Assembly (NCBI GenBank): GCA_036636255.1
Contig: JAVWOV010000015.1
Span: 1 to 15,654 of the forward strand
Source: CALVXC01 sp036636255
GTDB taxonomy: Bacteria > Bacillota_I > Bacilli_A > RF39 > UBA660
Reading direction: 5' to 3'
Length of the DNA: 15,654 nucleotides
Below the pieces are notes generated by a model that saw nothing but the letters and a program-made list of their open reading frames with translations, was not told the DNA's origin and did not search any database. Every line of letters starts with the position of its first letter. Position 1 is the first letter of the stretch. A program made the translations under genes and the position numbers. Shown here one piece after another: positions 1 through 7,638 of this stretch.

Positions 1-188
1 AATAAACCGTTCGCACTTAGTTCTAAACTAGATATTTTAACTTTATCAATAATTCCTATAGTTGTAGGAATAGTTATTAAAGCTATAATAGATAAAATGA
101 TGATAGTGGCTAGTAATTCAATTAAGGTAAATCCTAATAAATTAAGATTTGCCTTCCTTGGTTTGCTATACGCTATTTTATTTTTCAC
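1..188 (-). CDS. Type IV prepilin-like protein, 5' part only (runs off the left edge)
   Basis: Reading leftward from a GTG at 188-186, about 62 codons are open to the edge. A GGAG Shine-Dalgarno at 200-197 lies 8 nt upstream and fixes the start. A short basic leader of about 19 residues (several Lys and Arg) ends in Gly19, followed by FTLIELLATI and a long Ile/Leu-rich helix. This is the class III prepilin signal: cleavage would fall between Gly19 and Phe20, with the conserved Glu at mature position +5. Proteins of this kind are processed by a prepilin peptidase and assembled into type IV pili, competence pseudopili or type II secretion-like fibres. Which one cannot be told, because the variable C-terminal part is outside the window. 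It has its own promoter and is separated from the pnp unit by a terminator. Confidence 0.85.
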   Translation of the reverse strand, partial: MKNKIAYSKPRKANLNLLGFTLIELLATIIILSIIALITIPTTIGIIDKVKISSLELSANGL

Positions 189-223
189 TTAATTTACTCC
201 TTTTTAGTATTTTTTCTAATTAT

Positions 224-252
224 ATTATAACAAACTATTATATGATTTACAA
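224..252 (-). promoter_or_regulatory. Sigma-A promoter of the prepilin-like gene
   Basis: On the minus strand, -35 TTGTAA (252-247), a 17-nt spacer and -10 TATAAT (229-224), with the extended -10 TG at 232-231. It lies about 35 nt upstream of the GTG start at 188 and just downstream of the terminator closing the pnp unit. Confidence 0.75.
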
Positions 253-290
253 TTGTTTTTTATTGTTATTAACAATTCGATTTAAACACT

Positions 291-321
291 AAAAAAAGCC
301 AATAACTATTATTAGCTTTTT
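291..321 (-). terminator. Rho-independent terminator ending the rpsO-pnp-membrane protein unit
   Basis: Read on the minus strand, AAAAAGC (321-315) pairs with GCTTTTT (299-293), extended past one mismatch by TTATT/AATAA (313-309 with 305-301), followed by a U tract ending at 291. It overlaps the stop codon of the 87-residue membrane protein by two bases. The near-symmetry means it may also work on the plus strand. Confidence 0.7.
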
Positions 322-583
322 AATTTGTCTCACCCATTTGAGCATAAAAAACAATACCTAACACACCAGCAATGGTAACTACAAAAATAAATATAATCGA
401 CCAAATCAAAATACTGTTTTTATATTTTAATATAGCTACATCATCTAGTTGTGCATAATTTAAAAATCTTGTTGCTCCAATTATTATAGGTATTCCAATA
501 ATAATTCCAATAATAGTAATACAACAAATAATACCAATTATTAAAGCTATTATACCAGCTATTTTGAGTAAAATTTTATCCAT
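320..583 (-). CDS. Small Ile-rich membrane protein, function unknown
   Basis: The 87-residue protein has two predicted membrane helices: residues about 5-35, made almost only of Ile, Gly, Leu and two adjacent Cys, and residues about 56-82. A short polar loop (about 40-55, with Asp, Asp and two Lys) joins them. There is no signal peptide cleavage site and I recognise no family motif. The ATG at 583-581 lies inside the last codons of pnp, giving an 8-nt overlap, and its Shine-Dalgarno (AGAGGA, 593-588) is within pnp, so translation is probably coupled to pnp. It is the last gene before the terminator at 291-321. Overlap, start signal and hydrophobic pattern make it a credible gene. No function can be inferred. 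Confidence 0.75.
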   Translation of the reverse strand: MDKILLKIAGIIALIIGIICCITIIGIIIGIPIIIGATRFLNYAQLDDVAILKYKNSILIWSIIFIFVVTIAGVLGIVFYAQMGETN

Positions 584-2723
584 TATCTTCCTCTTTTTGT
601 AAAGCCAATTTACGTGATAAATTTAACCTTCCACGACGATCATTACCAAGTGATTTAACTAATATTTCGTCACCTACCTTAACTATATCACTAGGTTTTT
701 CAATCCTTTTTTCATCCAATTGAGAAACATGAACTAGCCCTTCACAACCAGGCCATAATTCAACAAAACAACCAAATTCTTCTACTTTTACTACTTTTGC
801 TTTATATATAACATTTTGTTCTACTTCTCTTACTATCTCCTTAATCATATTAGCCGTTTTATCAATAACATTTTGATCAGTATGATATATTATTACTCTA
901 CCATCATCTTCTAAATCAACTTTAACAGCATTAATATCATTTACAATTGCAACATTACTTGCCTCTAAAATAATTTTAGTAATTGTTTCACCACCACGGC
1001 CAATTACCTCTTTAATTTTATTAGGATCAATAGAAAATATCATTGTTTTAGGCGCATATTTACTTACTTCTGCTCTTGGCTCTTTTATTTGTTTTTCAAT
1101 AACTTCTAATATTTCTTCACGAGCTTCCTTAGCTTGTTCAAGGGCTTCTTTTAATATTTCTTTATTAATACCTTTTATTTTTATATCCATTTGCAAAGCA
1201 CATATACCATTTTTAGTACCCGCTACTTTAAAATCCATATCCCCTAAATGATCTTCCATTCCTTGAATATCAGTTAAAACAGTATAATCATCCTTATCCG
1301 TTATTAACCCCATAGCTATACCGGCAACAGGATCCTTTATAGGAACACCAGCAACCATTAAAGCCATACAACCAGCACATATACTAGCTTGTGATGATGA
1401 GCCATTACTTTCTAATATTTCAGATACTACACGAATAGTATAAGGAAATTCTTCCTCACTAGGAATCACTTGTAATAAAGCTCTTTCCCCTAAAGAACCA
1501 TGCCCTATTTCTCTTCTTCCCGGTGACCCATATCTTCCCGTTTCACCAACAGAAAATTGGGGAAAATTATAGTGTAACATAAATCTTTTTTGATCCTCTA
1601 AACCTAGACCATCTAACACTTGATGCTCCCCTAAAGCCCCTAAAGTTACAACTGATAAACTTTGTGTTTGACCCCTGGTAAATAACGCTGATCCATGAGC
1701 TCTTGGCAATAAATCAAGATCAGTTGAAAGTGTTCTTAATTCATTCATTTTACGCCCGTCTGCACGTGTTTTTTCTTTAACAATAATTGTTCTAAAAATT
1801 TCATATTCAATCTGTTCTAAAACTAATTTCACCTTAGTTATTAATTCTTTTAATTCATTAGTTTTTAAAGATTCATTACTAACTTGATATTCATTTATTA
1901 TATCTTCTTTTATTTGATCAATAGTATCATATTTTAAATTTTTATCAACAATACGCATAGCTTCATTTAATTTATCACTTGCTTTTGCTATAATTTCTTC
2001 TTTAATTGAATCATTTATCTCTAATATTTCATAAACCATTTTTTCATCACCAATTAAAGAAATTATTTTATTTTGAAAAGCAATTAGTTCTTTAATAGCT
2101 TCATGACCAAATAATAAAGCCTCCAACATTATATCTTCGCTTACTTCCTTAGCTCCTGCTTCAACCATGTTAATAGCATCATTTGTTCCTGAAACAACTA
2201 AGTCTATTTCACTTTGCTCTGACTCTTTAACTGTAGGATTAATAATAAACTGTCCATTTATACGTCCTACTTTAACACCCGCTATTGGTCCGTTAAAAGG
2301 TATTTTACTAATACATGTTGCTAATGAAGATCCAAATAAAGCACTCATTTCTGGAGAATTATCTTGATCAACTGATAATATTGTATTAACAATTTGTACT
2401 TCATTTTTAAAGCCATTAGGAAATAATGGTCGCATCGGACGATCAATCATTCTAGCACCTAAAGTAGCATTTTCCGTTGGTCTTCCTTCTCTTTTTATAA
2501 ATCCACCAGGTATTTTTCCAACCGAATATAATTTTTCTTCATATAATACCGTTAAAGGAAAAAAGTCTGATAAAAGATTAGCTTTTTTACTCACTACAGC
2601 AACTGATAAAACAACTGTATCACCATATCTTACTAAAACAGAACCATGAGCTTGTTTAGCTAATTGACCCGTTTCAACCGTTATTTTACGACCTCTAAAA
2701 TCTAATTCATATATTTTTTTCAT
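576..2723 (-). CDS. pnp: Polyribonucleotide nucleotidyltransferase (PNPase)
   Basis: Phosphorolytic 3'-5' exoribonuclease of mRNA decay; in the cytoplasm it releases nucleoside diphosphates and can also add 3' tails. The 715-residue length is normal. Domains in order: first RNase PH-like domain (about 10-145), helical linker (about 240-310), second RNase PH domain (about 315-545), KH domain (about 555-615, with GRGG at 575-578) and S1 domain (about 637-705, FGCFVEL near 650). The catalytic stretch EDHLGDMDFK is intact: Asp491, Asp497 and Lys499 correspond to E. coli Asp486, Asp492 and Lys494. Start ATG at 2723 has a perfect AAGGAGG five nt upstream. It follows rpsO across a hairpin, the classical rpsO-pnp arrangement, and overlaps a small membrane protein gene at its 3' end. 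Confidence 0.99.
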   Translation of the reverse strand: MKKIYELDFRGRKITVETGQLAKQAHGSVLVRYGDTVVLSVAVVSKKANLLSDFFPLTVLYEEKLYSVGKIPGGFIKREGRPTENATLGARMIDRPMRPLFPNGFKNEVQIVNTILSVDQDNSPEMSALFGSSLATCISKIPFNGPIAGVKVGRINGQFIINPTVKESEQSEIDLVVSGTNDAINMVEAGAKEVSEDIMLEALLFGHEAIKELIAFQNKIISLIGDEKMVYEILEINDSIKEEIIAKASDKLNEAMRIVDKNLKYDTIDQIKEDIINEYQVSNESLKTNELKELITKVKLVLEQIEYEIFRTIIVKEKTRADGRKMNELRTLSTDLDLLPRAHGSALFTRGQTQSLSVVTLGALGEHQVLDGLGLEDQKRFMLHYNFPQFSVGETGRYGSPGRREIGHGSLGERALLQVIPSEEEFPYTIRVVSEILESNGSSSQASICAGCMALMVAGVPIKDPVAGIAMGLITDKDDYTVLTDIQGMEDHLGDMDFKVAGTKNGICALQMDIKIKGINKEILKEALEQAKEAREEILEVIEKQIKEPRAEVSKYAPKTMIFSIDPNKIKEVIGRGGETITKIILEASNVAIVNDINAVKVDLEDDGRVIIYHTDQNVIDKTANMIKEIVREVEQNVIYKAKVVKVEEFGCFVELWPGCEGLVHVSQLDEKRIEKPSDIVKVGDEILVKSLGNDRRGRLNLSRKLALQKEEDNG

Positions 2724-2740
2724 TTTACCTCCTTATAATT

Positions 2741-2765
2741 AAAAACACTCAAAAAAGAGTGTTTT
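2741..2765 (-). terminator. Attenuator/terminator hairpin between rpsO and pnp
   Basis: On the minus strand AAAACACTC (2765-2757) pairs perfectly with GAGTGTTTT (2750-2742) around a six-U loop, then a short U run. It starts two bases after the rpsO stop codon and ends just upstream of the pnp Shine-Dalgarno. With only about five U residues after the stem, it is probably a partial terminator or processing hairpin that lowers pnp relative to rpsO. E. coli also has an attenuator and RNase III site between these genes; equivalence here is inference. Confidence 0.65.
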
Positions 2766-2766
2766 A

Positions 2767-3036
2767 TTATTTTCTTAACCCTAATTCTTTGATAAGGTTT
2801 CGATATCTTGCAACATCGTTTTTTAATAAATAATTTATCATACTACGTCTTTGACCTACTTTTTTAAGTAATCCTCGACGAGAATGAAAATCATGCTTAT
2901 GTTCTTTTAAATGTTCTGTTAAAACTTTTATTTCTTTGGTTAAAATAGCAATTTGAACTTCGGCTGAGCCAGTGTCCTTTTCATCTTTAGCAAACTTCTT
3001 AACAATTTCTGCTTTAACTTCTTTACTTAATGCCAT
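2767..3036 (-). CDS. rpsO: 30S ribosomal protein S15
   Basis: Small-subunit protein that binds 16S rRNA (helices 20-22) early in assembly and makes an intersubunit bridge. The 89-residue length is exact for the family. Hallmarks are DTGSAEVQIAILT (about 21-33), LTEHLKEHKHDFHSRRGLL (about 39-57) and the basic helix after it. Start ATG at 3036 is preceded by AAGGAGAGGAG. It is transcribed from its own promoter at 3118-3146 through a structured leader, and followed by an attenuator hairpin and pnp. S15 represses its own translation in several bacteria through unrelated leader structures; the leader here contains a plausible element, described separately. Confidence 0.99.
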   Translation of the reverse strand: MALSKEVKAEIVKKFAKDEKDTGSAEVQIAILTKEIKVLTEHLKEHKHDFHSRRGLLKKVGQRRSMINYLLKNDVARYRNLIKELGLRK

Positions 3037-3040
3037 ATAA

Positions 3041-3110
3041 TTCTCCTCTCCTTATTTATTCGCTTATACCGAGAAAACGTTTGGAGATAACGTAATCTAA
3101 GAATAAGTAC
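3041..3110 (-). promoter_or_regulatory. Structured rpsO leader, candidate S15 autoregulatory element
   Basis: In the roughly 75-nt leader, TTATTCTTA (3106-3098) can pair with TAA-GC-GAATAA (3066-3056) with a two-base bulge, enclosing a hairpin ACGTT (3093-3089)/AACGT (3081-3077). The loop of that hairpin, ATCTCCA, contains TCTCC (3087-3083), perfectly complementary to GGAGA in the rpsO Shine-Dalgarno, present twice (3051-3047 and 3046-3042). The pairing would form a pseudoknot hiding the ribosome binding site. The complementarity is seen directly; control by S15 is inferred from the family habit. Confidence 0.5.
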
Positions 3111-3117
3111 TTAATTA

Positions 3118-3146
3118 ATAATACACTATATTGATTAATTTATCAA
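3118..3146 (-). promoter_or_regulatory. Sigma-A promoter of rpsO
   Basis: Minus strand: -35 TTGATA (3146-3141), 17-nt spacer, -10 TATTAT (3123-3118). Transcription would begin near 3111, about 75 nt before the rpsO ATG. It gives rpsO-pnp a start independent of truB, after which no strong terminator is seen. Confidence 0.75.
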
Positions 3147-3202
3147 GTATTTTATTTAAATTACATTATTATTATATGTTTTTTTATTATCTTTTTGCTA
3201 TT

Positions 3203-4060
3203 TTAAAACATTTTCCAAGGTTTTATTTTAGTATTATCTTTTTCATAGCTTTTATATAAAGCAACAGCTTCTTGTTTATAAGTAAATAAAACAATATTTT
3301 GTTTATATTTATTAGCTAATATTTGACCATTATCTATTTGTTTTTTCAATTGTTCATCCATTTCTACTCGATAATATTCATTTAAGCAAGTAGATAAATC
3401 AATTAATTTATTCATATCTATTTGTTCCAAGGTTTGACACTCTTCTAATGTAAAAGTTCCTTGTTTGGTTCTTTTTAAAGCACTCATAGTACCAATAGTA
3501 TTTAGACTATGTGCAAGGTCATTTATTAAACTACGAATATATGTTCCTTTACTTACAAGACATTTTATTTCAAAAACAGTTTTATCATTTTCATAAGTTA
3601 CAGGCGAAATTAGTTGCAACGATTTAACCGTTACAGTTCTTTTAGGTAAATCGATTAATTGATTATGACGAGCATATTCATAAAGCTTTTTACCATTTAT
3701 TTTTACAGCTGAGTAAATAGGTACTTCCTGATCATATGTTCCTATCATTTTTTTTAAATTATTTTCTATTTTAACTTTTTTGATTTTTACTTTTTCCTGT
3801 TTTATTATTTTACCAGTTATATCTAATGTATCAGTTTCTATACCTAAAGTTACTTGTGCAATATATTCTTTATCAAGATTAGTTATAACATCAGTTAATT
3901 TAGTTGCTTTACCGATAGTTATTACTAAAACACCAGTTGCTATTGGATCAAGTGTTCCCGTATGACCTACTTTTCTTGTTTGTGTTAACTTTATAATTTT
4001 ATCTACTACTTGACGACTAGTCATATTAGCAGGTTTACTAATTAATAAAATACCATTCAT
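3203..4060 (-). CDS. truB: tRNA pseudouridine(55) synthase TruB
   Basis: Isomerises U55 to pseudouridine in the T-loop of elongator tRNAs. From the chosen start the protein has 285 residues. It opens with the family N-terminus MNGILLISKP, then the catalytic motif GHTGTLDPIATGVL with nucleophile Asp38, the SAVK segment of motif YSAVKINGKKLYEYAR (about 116-131) and KGTYIRSL (171-178). A ten-residue longer form would start at 4090, overlapping the yugP stop by 8 nt, but it has no Shine-Dalgarno. The ATG at 4060 has AGGA about 7 nt upstream and matches the family start, so I prefer it. It is the last gene of the cysS-yugP-truB unit and lies upstream of rpsO as in Bacilli, but without ribF between them. 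Confidence 0.97.
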   Translation of the reverse strand: MNGILLISKPANMTSRQVVDKIIKLTQTRKVGHTGTLDPIATGVLVITIGKATKLTDVITNLDKEYIAQVTLGIETDTLDITGKIIKQEKVKIKKVKIENNLKKMIGTYDQEVPIYSAVKINGKKLYEYARHNQLIDLPKRTVTVKSLQLISPVTYENDKTVFEIKCLVSKGTYIRSLINDLAHSLNTIGTMSALKRTKQGTFTLEECQTLEQIDMNKLIDLSTCLNEYYRVEMDEQLKKQIDNGQILANKYKQNIVLFTYKQEAVALYKSYEKDNTKIKPWKMF

Positions 4061-4082
4061 TTTATTTCCTGTTTTTTCTTGT

Positions 4083-4778
4083 TTATTCATCTTTTAACAT
4101 TAATATCAATCTTAACAAATTCATAATACTTGATATAAATCCTGCTACGTACGTTAAAGCAGCAGCAGTTAACATTTCCTTAATGAGATTATTTTCACTT
4201 CCCGAAGTTAATTTTAATTTTTTTATTTCTTCTTTAGCGCGTTTAGAAGCATCAAATTCAACAGGCAAAGTTACTAATTGAAATAAAAGAGCTATTATAA
4301 TTAAAAATATACCTACTTTTATATAACCAGTTATACTGGCTATTAAAGAAATAAAAGCCACAAAATAACCTAAATAAGTTACAATATTAACAATAGGTGC
4401 TAAAAAAGATCTTATTTTCATAAAAATATAATTTTCTTTATCTTGAATAGCATGGCCTACTTCATGAGCAGCAATAGCTGCTGAAGCAATAGTTGTACCA
4501 TGAAACACTTCCGATGATAATTTTATAACTTTTCTTTGAGGATTATAATGATCAGTTAATTGTCCTCTTGTTTCTACTATATAAATACTTTGTAATCCAT
4601 TATTATCTAAAATTTTACGAGCTACTTCAAAACCCGTCAGTTCCTTTTTAAGCGTAATTTTTTTAAGATTTTTATAAGTTTTAGTTATTTTTATTTGGGC
4701 ACCTATAACAATTAACAGCCCTATTATAAATAACAAAATAGTTATGGGAGTTTCTTGTCTGAGTAACATTAAATCCAT
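4083..4778 (-). CDS. yugP: Membrane zinc metallopeptidase, YugP/Zn_peptidase_2 family
   Basis: The 231-residue membrane protein has one N-terminal helix (about 11-28) and hydrophobic segments at about 125-170 and near the C-terminus. The catalytic zinc motif HEVGH spans 105-109 and is followed by EFDAS (174-178), whose Glu174 is the likely third zinc ligand; both are hallmarks of the PF04298-type neutral zinc peptidases typified by B. subtilis YugP. The substrate is unknown for the family as far as I know; a role in membrane protein quality control is only a guess. The ATG directly follows the cysS stop (TAA then ATG) and its AAAGGAG Shine-Dalgarno lies inside cysS, so the two are probably translationally coupled. 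Its stop lies 22 nt before the preferred truB start. Confidence 0.92.
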   Translation of the reverse strand: MDLMLLRQETPITILLFIIGLLIVIGAQIKITKTYKNLKKITLKKELTGFEVARKILDNNGLQSIYIVETRGQLTDHYNPQRKVIKLSSEVFHGTTIASAAIAAHEVGHAIQDKENYIFMKIRSFLAPIVNIVTYLGYFVAFISLIASITGYIKVGIFLIIIALLFQLVTLPVEFDASKRAKEEIKKLKLTSGSENNLIKEMLTAAALTYVAGFISSIMNLLRLILMLKDE

Positions 4779-6176
4779 TTATAGTCTCCTTTCGTAAACA
4801 GTTCCATCTTTAGTATCTTTTATGATAATGTTTTGTTCTAATAATTCATCTCTTATTTGATCGGCTAATTGATAATTTTTAACTTGTTTAGCTTCGTTTC
4901 TTTTTATTATTTTAATTTTAATATAATCTTCTAATTGTTCATTTATATTGTTTTTTTCTTCATTTAATAAATTTAATGATAGTACTTGATCAAATTGACC
5001 TATTAAATAAAGTTTAGTATTACTATTGATATCACTTTTAATAACATCATATAAAACAGTTAGAGCATACGATGTATTTAAATCATCCTCTAATGCTTGT
5101 TTAAATTGATTATTGTAATTATTTATAATATTTTGATCTAGAGTACTATTATCTTTAATTATATTTCTTATTTTATTAATTAATTTGTTATAAATTTTTT
5201 GGGTATTTTCCATTGTTTCCATAGTGAAAATTAATTGCTTGCGATAATGTGATTGTAAACAAAATAGCCGATATATTATCGGATTATAAGTTTTTTCAAT
5301 CACCTTTAATGTTAAAAACTCACCTTTAGATTTACTCATTTTTCCTTGCTGATCATTTAAAAACTCCATATGCACCCAATAATTACACCATTTTTCGCCA
5401 GTATAACATTCCGTTTGGGCTATTTCATTAGTATGATGAGGAAAAATAGCATCAACAGCTCCACAATGAAAATCAATATGCTTTCCTAAATATTTTAAAG
5501 CTATACAAGAACATTCAATATGCCAACCGGGATAACCAACACCAAAAGGAGAATCCCATTTCAAATCTTGACTAGCAAATTTAGAATTAGTAAACCATAG
5601 GCCAAAATCAAAAGGATTCTTTTTACCTAAATCATTTAAAACATCAGTTCGCGCTCCAATTAATAAATCATTTTGATTACGCCCTGACAATTCATAATAT
5701 TTTGAATATTTAGTTGTATCAAAATAAACATTACCATTAGAAATATAAGCTATATCTTTTTTTATAAGATCTTCTATTACTGTGATATATTCCTTAATAT
5801 TATCAGTAGCCTTAGCAATTATAGTTGGTTTTTTAATATTTAATTTATTAATATCATTCAAAAATTCTTTAGTATAATAATCAGCTATTTCCATAACAGA
5901 TTTTTTTTCGCGTTTAACAGCTACAGCCATTTTATCGTCACCAGTATCAGCATCACTAGTTAAATGACCAACATCAGTTATATTCATACATCTTGTTACT
6001 TGATACCCTAAATACTCTAAAGTTTTTTGTAATATATCTTCGGAAATATATGTTCTTAGATTACCAATATGAGCATAATTATAAACAGTTGGACCGCAAG
6101 TATACATTTTAATTTCATTCTTATTAATAGGTATAAATGGTTCTATTTTTTTAGTTAAAGTATTATATATTTGCAT
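4779..6176 (-). CDS. cysS: Cysteinyl-tRNA synthetase
   Basis: Class I aminoacyl-tRNA synthetase charging tRNA-Cys. From the chosen start it has 465 residues, the usual length. The family opening MQIYNTLTKKIEPF is followed by MYTCGPTVYNYAHIGN, containing zinc ligand Cys27 and the HIGN form of the HIGH signature (36-39). The other zinc ligands are Cys222 (GWHIECS), His247 and Glu251 (HHTNE), with the same spacing as E. coli Cys209, His234 and Glu238. KMSKS is at 279-283. A start 11 codons upstream (6209) lacks a ribosome binding site; the ATG at 6176 has GAGTGATC, which pairs with the 16S tail. It is the first gene of a cysS-yugP-truB operon. No T-box is seen upstream. Confidence 0.98.
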   Translation of the reverse strand: MQIYNTLTKKIEPFIPINKNEIKMYTCGPTVYNYAHIGNLRTYISEDILQKTLEYLGYQVTRCMNITDVGHLTSDADTGDDKMAVAVKREKKSVMEIADYYTKEFLNDINKLNIKKPTIIAKATDNIKEYITVIEDLIKKDIAYISNGNVYFDTTKYSKYYELSGRNQNDLLIGARTDVLNDLGKKNPFDFGLWFTNSKFASQDLKWDSPFGVGYPGWHIECSCIALKYLGKHIDFHCGAVDAIFPHHTNEIAQTECYTGEKWCNYWVHMEFLNDQQGKMSKSKGEFLTLKVIEKTYNPIIYRLFCLQSHYRKQLIFTMETMENTQKIYNKLINKIRNIIKDNSTLDQNIINNYNNQFKQALEDDLNTSYALTVLYDVIKSDINSNTKLYLIGQFDQVLSLNLLNEEKNNINEQLEDYIKIKIIKRNEAKQVKNYQLADQIRDELLEQNIIIKDTKDGTVYERRL

Positions 6177-6331
6177 TTTGATCACTCTTTTCTTTATATA
6201 TAATATCATATTTTTTGATATTTTAGACCTTTTTTACTTTCATTGTTCTATTTTAAAAATTATTCATTTTTAACAATTTCAAAACTATTTTATAATCAAT
6301 CAACTCTAAAAAACAAGAAAAATATATTTAC

Positions 6332-6340
6332 ATTATAACA
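6332..6340 (-). promoter_or_regulatory. Extended -10 promoter of the cysS operon
   Basis: Minus strand TGTTATAAT: TG at 6340-6339 and TATAAT at 6337-6332, with no convincing -35. It lies in the 211-nt gap between the coiled-coil gene and cysS and implies a leader of about 150 nt. The leader is almost pure A/T; apart from a weak AATATCA/TGATATT hairpin near 6205-6225 I see no riboswitch or T-box in it. Confidence 0.55.
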
Positions 6341-6387
6341 TAGATCAATACAAGATAAACTAAATTAAAAACAATATATAAATACAA

Positions 6388-7623
6388 TTATTTTTTTAAA
6401 TAACGTCCATAATTGTCAAGCAATGTAACTATTTTTTGATGACAAACATTTTTATTAGAAAATTTATTTTTATAATTACTAATAAGTTCTTTTAAATTAA
6501 CAAAATCATCAATTGATAAATGCGTATTATCTATCGTAATTCCAATTATTCTTAATCGTCTAATAACATCAGCCGAAATCGAATTATTACTATGTTTTAA
6601 TTTACTTTTGTCATTAAAATCATCAATTTTAAGTTCCACTTTTGTCTGATAAAATTGATTATATACCAATAAATCATTATTAAAATTTTGTTCAAAAACA
6701 CAATTTAGATTTACTAATTTATTTTTCAAATTTTTTATTTGATATTGATAATTATTTTCCTGATTAGTAAGCGACTGCATAATATTTTCTAATATATTAT
6801 AATCATTTATTTGTTTAAGTAATTTTTTTTTACAAAAAATATTTTTAAAAATTTCACTTTTCCTATTTATTTTATCTATCTGCTCTTTAATTGTTTTTAT
6901 ATCAATTTTAATCTTAATAATTCTTGAAAAAAACTCTTTTAATTCCTTTTCTTTTATCCCTATTTCTTCCTGAATTTTTAACGTATCAGTTACTAATTGC
7001 CGATAATCTTCTAAATGTTCAACTAAAAAAACATTTTCTAATTTAGATGTCATATATAAATCAATCAAACTATAAACAATAGTTGCCTCACTTTCCTCCT
7101 TGCTTATTGTTTTACCTTCCGTTTGATATATTCGAATATTATTTTCAACAAGAAAACCAATAATAGTTTTTAAACTTAAATCATTAAAAGAAAATTTACT
7201 AAAAGTATTTTTATTAAGTGCCTGTTTAGAAAAAAGATCAACCAACACTTTTAAATCAGGTAAATGACTATCAATAATTAGTTGTCTTTGTTTATCTTTT
7301 TTAACAATTTTTATATATTCAAAAGACAGATAATATAACGTATTATATAATTTTTCACTATTATCAACATTTTCAAATTGTACTAACTTAGAAAAATATT
7401 CAATTAATACTTCCCCTAATTTATTTTCTAAAAATAAATTTATATCTACATCATCATAACTACTAAAAATAATACTATTAAGATCTTTTTTAACAATATT
7501 AAAATATTTAACAGCCTCATTATAATGCCTTTTAAATTTATTATCATTTATTAAAAGATCATTTAAATATTTCTGTTTTTCCGTTAAAGATAAAGCCGGC
7601 CATTTTTTCACTTCTTTTTTCAT
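6388..7623 (-). CDS. Coiled-coil protein of unknown function, thrS operon
   Basis: I do not recognise this 411-residue protein. It is Lys/Asn/Ile-rich and mostly helical. Residues about 216-308 form a charged heptad-like coiled coil (KIQEEIGIKEKELKEFF, then IKTIKEQIDKINRK), flanked by an N-terminal helical region and a C-terminal part with RRLRIIGITID (about 355-365). No signal peptide or membrane helix is seen, so it is probably cytoplasmic. A GTG at 7635 is possible but has no room for a ribosome binding site; the ATG at 7623 has GAGG six nt upstream and is preferred. It starts 15 nt after the thrS stop with no terminator between, so it probably shares the threonine T-box control. A cell-structure or chromosome role is possible but not supported by a motif. 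Confidence 0.8.
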   Translation of the reverse strand: MKKEVKKWPALSLTEKQKYLNDLLINDNKFKRHYNEAVKYFNIVKKDLNSIIFSSYDDVDINLFLENKLGEVLIEYFSKLVQFENVDNSEKLYNTLYYLSFEYIKIVKKDKQRQLIIDSHLPDLKVLVDLFSKQALNKNTFSKFSFNDLSLKTIIGFLVENNIRIYQTEGKTISKEESEATIVYSLIDLYMTSKLENVFLVEHLEDYRQLVTDTLKIQEEIGIKEKELKEFFSRIIKIKIDIKTIKEQIDKINRKSEIFKNIFCKKKLLKQINDYNILENIMQSLTNQENNYQYQIKNLKNKLVNLNCVFEQNFNNDLLVYNQFYQTKVELKIDDFNDKSKLKHSNNSISADVIRRLRIIGITIDNTHLSIDDFVNLKELISNYKNKFSNKNVCHQKIVTLLDNYGRYLKK

Positions 7624-7638
7624 GTCTGGCCTCACTTC

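Noticed and set aside
2167..2367. Plus-strand open frame of 66 codons
   Set aside because: It lies antisense within pnp, which has full family identity; no ribosome binding site and no recognisable product.
3780..3965. Plus-strand open frame of 61 codons
   Set aside because: Antisense shadow of truB with composition set by the opposite gene.
6177..6387. T-box or other riboswitch upstream of cysS
   Set aside because: No T-box sequence, no GC-containing stem and no terminator hairpin are seen; only an extended -10 promoter and weak AT hairpins.
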